From Komagataeibacter melomenusus (GTDB taxonomy: Bacteria; Pseudomonadota; Alphaproteobacteria; Acetobacterales; Acetobacteraceae): a stretch of 64,000 nucleotides of DNA. The DNA lies in contig NZ_JABJWC010000006.1 of assembly GCF_013155395.1 (NCBI RefSeq), positions 1 to 64,000 on the forward strand, in the 5' to 3' direction. The position numbers and the translations under genes are program-made. This document shows positions 61,297 to 64,000 of this stretch, one piece after another; the stretch's first letter is position 1; each line of letters starts with the position of its first letter. The notes beneath the pieces are model-generated. The model did no database searches, was not told the origin of the DNA, and was given only the letters and a program-made list of their open reading frames with translations.

Positions 61297-62033
61297 CCGG
61301 CTCACTCATCCACCTCCACAACGTCCAGAAGAAATTCGGCCACACCACCGTACTCGACGGCATCTCCCTCGATGTCCGGGCCGGTGATGTCATGGCGGTG
61401 ATCGGGCCATCCGGCTCGGGCAAGAGCACCCTGCTGCGGATCGTGAACCAGCTTGAACAGCATGATGCGGGCCTTGTGGCCATCAATGGCGAAAAAATCG
61501 ACGCCGCGACACCACGCCGCCAGCTTGCCCGCATCCGCACGCAGGTCGGCATGGTTTTCCAGGGGTTTCACCTGTGGCCCAACATGAGCGTGCTCGACAA
61601 CATCACGCTGGCCCCGCGCACGATACGTGGGCTGTCGCGCGAACAGGCCGACGCACAGGCCGAACAGCTTCTGGCGCGTGTCGGCCTGTCGGCGCAGAGG
61701 GACCGGCGGCCCGAAAACCTGTCCGGCGGCCAGAAGCAGCGCGTGGCGATCGCGCGCGCCCTGGCCATGGAGCCGCTGGCCATCCTGTTTGATGAACCGA
61801 CCTCGGCGCTGGACCCGCACCTGTCCAACGAAGTGCTGGAAGTCATGGCCGACCTTGCGACGACGGCAGGGGTGACCATGATGGTGGTCACCCATGAAAT
61901 CGGCTTTGCCCGCCGGATCGCCAACCGGACCGTGTACATGCAGGGCGGGCGGATCGTGCAGGATGCCCCGACCGACACCTTTTTCGAACACCAGCAGGAC
62001 CCCGATATCCTGAAATTCCTCAGCCATACCTGA
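61293..62033 (+). CDS. Polar amino acid ABC transporter ATP-binding protein
   Basis: A 246-aa ATPase. Walker A IGPSGSGKSTLLRIVNQLEQ, Q-loop GMVFQGFHLWPNMSVLDNIT, signature LSGGQKQRVAIARAL, Walker B LAILFDEPTSALDP, H-loop MVVTHEIGFARRIANRTVYM. Closest to the GlnQ/HisP family. It energises uptake with the preceding permease. Overlaps the permease stop by 4 nt. The next gene, the amidohydrolase, begins 57 nt downstream. Confidence 0.95.
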   Translation: MTGSLIHLHNVQKKFGHTTVLDGISLDVRAGDVMAVIGPSGSGKSTLLRIVNQLEQHDAGLVAINGEKIDAATPRRQLARIRTQVGMVFQGFHLWPNMSVLDNITLAPRTIRGLSREQADAQAEQLLARVGLSAQRDRRPENLSGGQKQRVAIARALAMEPLAILFDEPTSALDPHLSNEVLEVMADLATTAGVTMMVVTHEIGFARRIANRTVYMQGGRIVQDAPTDTFFEHQQDPDILKFLSHT

Positions 62034-62090
62034 TACATACCGGCCCGCATGACCTGATACCGGTCCCCTCGGCCAAGGAGAAAATGCATC

Positions 62091-63455
62091 ATGACATACC
62101 AGCAGGTCATCCGTGGCCAGATCGTCACCCCCGAGCGGGTCATCCGCGATGGCTGGCTTGCCATCCGTGACGGGCGCATCGCCGCGCTGGGCGATGGCCC
62201 CCACCCCGATGCGCATGACGTGCATGACGCCGGACAGGCCTACATCATGCCCGGCGTGGTGGACGGGCAGACCCATGCCGGCAGTTACGGTGGCCTGCCG
62301 GGGCTGGAGGCCACGACACGGTCGGCCGTTGCCGGCGGTGTCACAACCATTGTCGACATGCCCTATGACAGCCCTGCCCCGCTATGCGACCTCGAGACCC
62401 TGGATGCCAAGGTCGCGGCGGTGGGGCGTTTCGCCCATTGCGACTGCGCGCTGTATGCGACCCTCCTGCCCGGGCAGTCGGTGGAAATGATCCCGCTGCT
62501 GATCGCGGGCGGGGTGGCGGCGTTCAAGATCTCGGCCTTCGAGGCGAACCCCACCCGTTTCCCCCGTATTCCCGCCGACATGGTGCTGGACATGTTCAAT
62601 GCCCTGAGTGGCACGGCGGTGCCGCTGGGGCTGCATAACGAGGACCAGGAAATCGTGCGCACCACCATCGCGCGCATGAAGGCCGAGGGGCGGGACGGGA
62701 TTGCCAGCCATTCCCCCAGCCGCCCGGTCGCGGCGGAGATGGCATCCTCCGCGCATTTCCTGGAACTTGGCTTCAATGCCGAGGCCCATGCGCACCTGGT
62801 CCATATCTCGCACGCCAGGGGCTTTGACATGGTGGCCCATTACAAGGCGGATGGCGGGCGCGCCACGGGTGAAACCTGTGTCCATTACCTGTGGTTCGAC
62901 CCCGATGAGGACGGCCCCGCACTGGGCGCGCGCATGAAGGTCAACCCGCCCATCCGCCCGGGCGAGCGGGAACGGCTGTGGGCGCAGCTGCTTGCGGACC
63001 GGATCGATTTTGTCAGTTCGGACCATGCAAGCTGGCCACTTTCATCAAAGGAAACCGGCTCGATCTTTACCGCGGGCGCGGGTGTGCCGGGGCTGGAAAC
63101 CCTGCTGCCCGCCTTCTTTACCGCCGCCGCCGCACGTGGGCTGGATGCGCCGCTGCTGGCCGCGAAATACCTGTGCGAGCGTCCTGCCCGCTTCTTCGGG
63201 TTATGGCCGCGCAAGGGCAGCATCCGGATCGGCGCCGATGCCGACGTGGTGGTGCTGGAACGCAAGGACCATAAATGGGACAGCGCCGCCGCCCATGATG
63301 GCCTGTGCTGGAGCCCCTATGACGGGGCGGTTTTCACGGGCAAGGTCACGAAGGTCTGGCTGCGCGGCCAGCTTGCATGGGATGGCGCCGAGATCATGAA
63401 CGCCCCGGGCGACGGGCAGTATGTGCGCCGCGAAGCAGCCCCCATGCCTGCCTGA
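62091..63455 (+). CDS. Cyclic amidohydrolase (dihydropyrimidinase/allantoinase-like)
   Basis: A 454-aa TIM-barrel metalloenzyme. Features: VIRGQIVTPERVIRDGWLAI at the start, the metal-site region IMPGVVDGQTHAGSYGG, VAAFKISAFE (carboxylated Lys), GLHNEDQEI, HLVHISHARGFDMV (His) and FVSSDHASWP (Asp). The first His of the usual D-x-H-x-H is Gln here (DGQTH), so metal binding at one site may differ; this may be characteristic of a subfamily. It would open a hydantoin-, allantoin- or dihydropyrimidine-like ring. Last gene of the operon, so the imported ligand may be a cyclic ureide or amide. Confidence 0.85.
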   Translation: MTYQQVIRGQIVTPERVIRDGWLAIRDGRIAALGDGPHPDAHDVHDAGQAYIMPGVVDGQTHAGSYGGLPGLEATTRSAVAGGVTTIVDMPYDSPAPLCDLETLDAKVAAVGRFAHCDCALYATLLPGQSVEMIPLLIAGGVAAFKISAFEANPTRFPRIPADMVLDMFNALSGTAVPLGLHNEDQEIVRTTIARMKAEGRDGIASHSPSRPVAAEMASSAHFLELGFNAEAHAHLVHISHARGFDMVAHYKADGGRATGETCVHYLWFDPDEDGPALGARMKVNPPIRPGERERLWAQLLADRIDFVSSDHASWPLSSKETGSIFTAGAGVPGLETLLPAFFTAAAARGLDAPLLAAKYLCERPARFFGLWPRKGSIRIGADADVVVLERKDHKWDSAAAHDGLCWSPYDGAVFTGKVTKVWLRGQLAWDGAEIMNAPGDGQYVRREAAPMPA

Positions 63456-63473
63456 GCATCTGTATCCGCAGTG

Positions 63474-63494
63474 CCCTCCGGCCATGCCGGGGGG
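63474..63494 (+). terminator. Hairpin after the amidohydrolase gene
   Basis: CCCTCCGGC / GCCGGGGGG pair over 9 bp (one G-T pair) with a 3-nt loop, 19 nt after the stop; no T-run. Confidence 0.4.
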
Positions 63495-63552
63495 AAACTG
63501 CTGGGGGGAACTGCTACGGAATTCCAGATCGTCAGCCCAAAACAAAGCTTCA

Positions 63553-63603
63553 GGAAACGCCGCCTTTGTGGAACAGGGCGGCCTCCCGGAAAGTTTTACC
63601 TAT
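63553..63603. repeat. Dispersed intergenic repeat, copy 8 (degenerate)
   Basis: GGAAACGCCGCCTTTGTGGA then ACAGGGCGGCCTCCCGGAAA and GTTTTACCTATA. The arms match the repeat family, with the T/A runs degraded. Its right end overlaps the stop codon of the hydroxyacid dehydrogenase. Confidence 0.6.
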
Positions 63604-64000
63604 ACGACGACATGGCGCGGCGTCTCCCCCGCCTGCCATTGCAGGATCTGCCGGGCGCAACAGGAGGCGGTCGCCCGCAGGGCTTCATCGGATGTGCCGG
63701 CAAGGTGCGGTGACAGGACCAGCCGTGGCGCATCAAGGAGCGGGCTGTCCGCCGGAAGCGGTTCGACCGCGAAGACATCCAGCGCCGCCGCCCCCAGTTT
63801 CCCCGCCTTCAGCGCCGCCGCCAGGGCCGCATCATCAACCAGGCCGCCCCTGCCGGTATTGAGCATGATTGCATCGGGCTTCATCAGCGCCAGTGTTGCC
63901 GCATTGATCATGCGTTCCGTATCGGGGCGCAGCGGCCGGTGCAGCGAAACGATATCCGCGCGGCGCAGCAGCCTGTCCAGCGTGGACACGCGTTGCACAC
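63600..64000 (-). CDS. D-isomer-specific 2-hydroxyacid dehydrogenase, C-terminal part (partial)
   Basis: The frame stays open to the window end, so the N-terminus lies outside. The visible 132 residues are the cofactor-domain end of a phosphoglycerate/hydroxyacid dehydrogenase: DIVSLHRPLRPDTERMINAA, LMKPDAIMLNTGRGGLVDDA (catalytic Arg), GAAALDVFAVEPLPADSPLL (catalytic Glu) and LVLSPHLAGTSDEALRATAS (catalytic His). It reduces a 2-oxoacid or oxidises a D-2-hydroxyacid with NAD(P)H. Convergent with the amidohydrolase; it may handle an oxo-acid produced by the neighbouring pathway, but that is speculation. Confidence 0.9.
   Translation of the reverse strand, partial: VQRVSTLDRLLRRADIVSLHRPLRPDTERMINAATLALMKPDAIMLNTGRGGLVDDAALAAALKAGKLGAAALDVFAVEPLPADSPLLDAPRLVLSPHLAGTSDEALRATASCCARQILQWQAGETPRHVVV

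Overview
The window looks like the chromosome of a cellulose-producing acetic acid bacterium (Acetobacteraceae, most likely Komagataeibacter or a close relative). This is inferred from the high GC content, an oxygen-sensing PDE/DGC pair like the cdg operons of K. xylinus, periplasmic oxidative enzymes coupled to cytochrome c, a gluconate permease, and a dispersed intergenic repeat. No 16S gene or species-specific marker is present, so the genus is an inference.

Layout. 1-130: end of an IS5-family element, inserted in the loop of a dispersed hairpin repeat. 162-8566 (minus): gluconate permease, then a tripartite ABC-type efflux operon (MarR, HlyD-like adaptor, RbbA-like double ATPase/permease, ABC-2 permease, NodT-like outer-membrane channel) with a palindromic MarR operator candidate. 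8799-13561: FUSC exporter, a secreted hypothetical, a 58-aa Rmf/CrpP-like protein and a ClC channel. 13997-15708: glnK-amtB. 15806-21582: GNAT, a duplicated YcxB-like membrane protein, a TonB receptor, and a DUF1963 protein with an N-terminal frameshift. 21605-22182: a type I-E CRISPR array without cas genes here. 22369-26529: TetR with a divergent orphan outer-membrane efflux lipoprotein, dksA, tRNA-Thr(GGT) and a lipoprotein. 26614-31154: c-di-GMP operon. 31298-43369: housekeeping and accessory genes, including plsC, a PotD-like binding protein, cobalamin-riboswitch-controlled cbtA, a peroxiredoxin, a SPOR lytic transglycosylase, an aldo-keto reductase, an M19 dipeptidase, ahcY, a CorA-like transporter and threonine aldolase.

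43366-64000 is the most interesting part. Two paralogous Tat-exported flavin amine oxidase plus cytochrome c modules (45370-46947 with 44951-45367; 52770-54359 with 52348-52770) flank a TonB-dependent receptor and a Tat-exported PLP aminotransferase. Beside them lies a GntR(FCD)-type regulator and a divergent operon: RraA-like, NAD epimerase, FMO-like flavoprotein, atypical SDR, polar amino acid ABC importer and hydantoinase/allantoinase-like amidohydrolase. I read this as an uptake and oxidation system for an unknown amine-bearing compound, with the amine oxidases probably acting as cytochrome c-reducing dehydrogenases (compare NicA2/CycN).

Three genes (rbbA-like, DUF1963, ABC binding protein) carry single-base frameshifts. 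Two of these sit in 7-C tracts, so sequencing error or slippage must be separated from real inactivation. All coordinates, motifs and reading frames were worked out by eye; family names come from motif recognition, not database searches.
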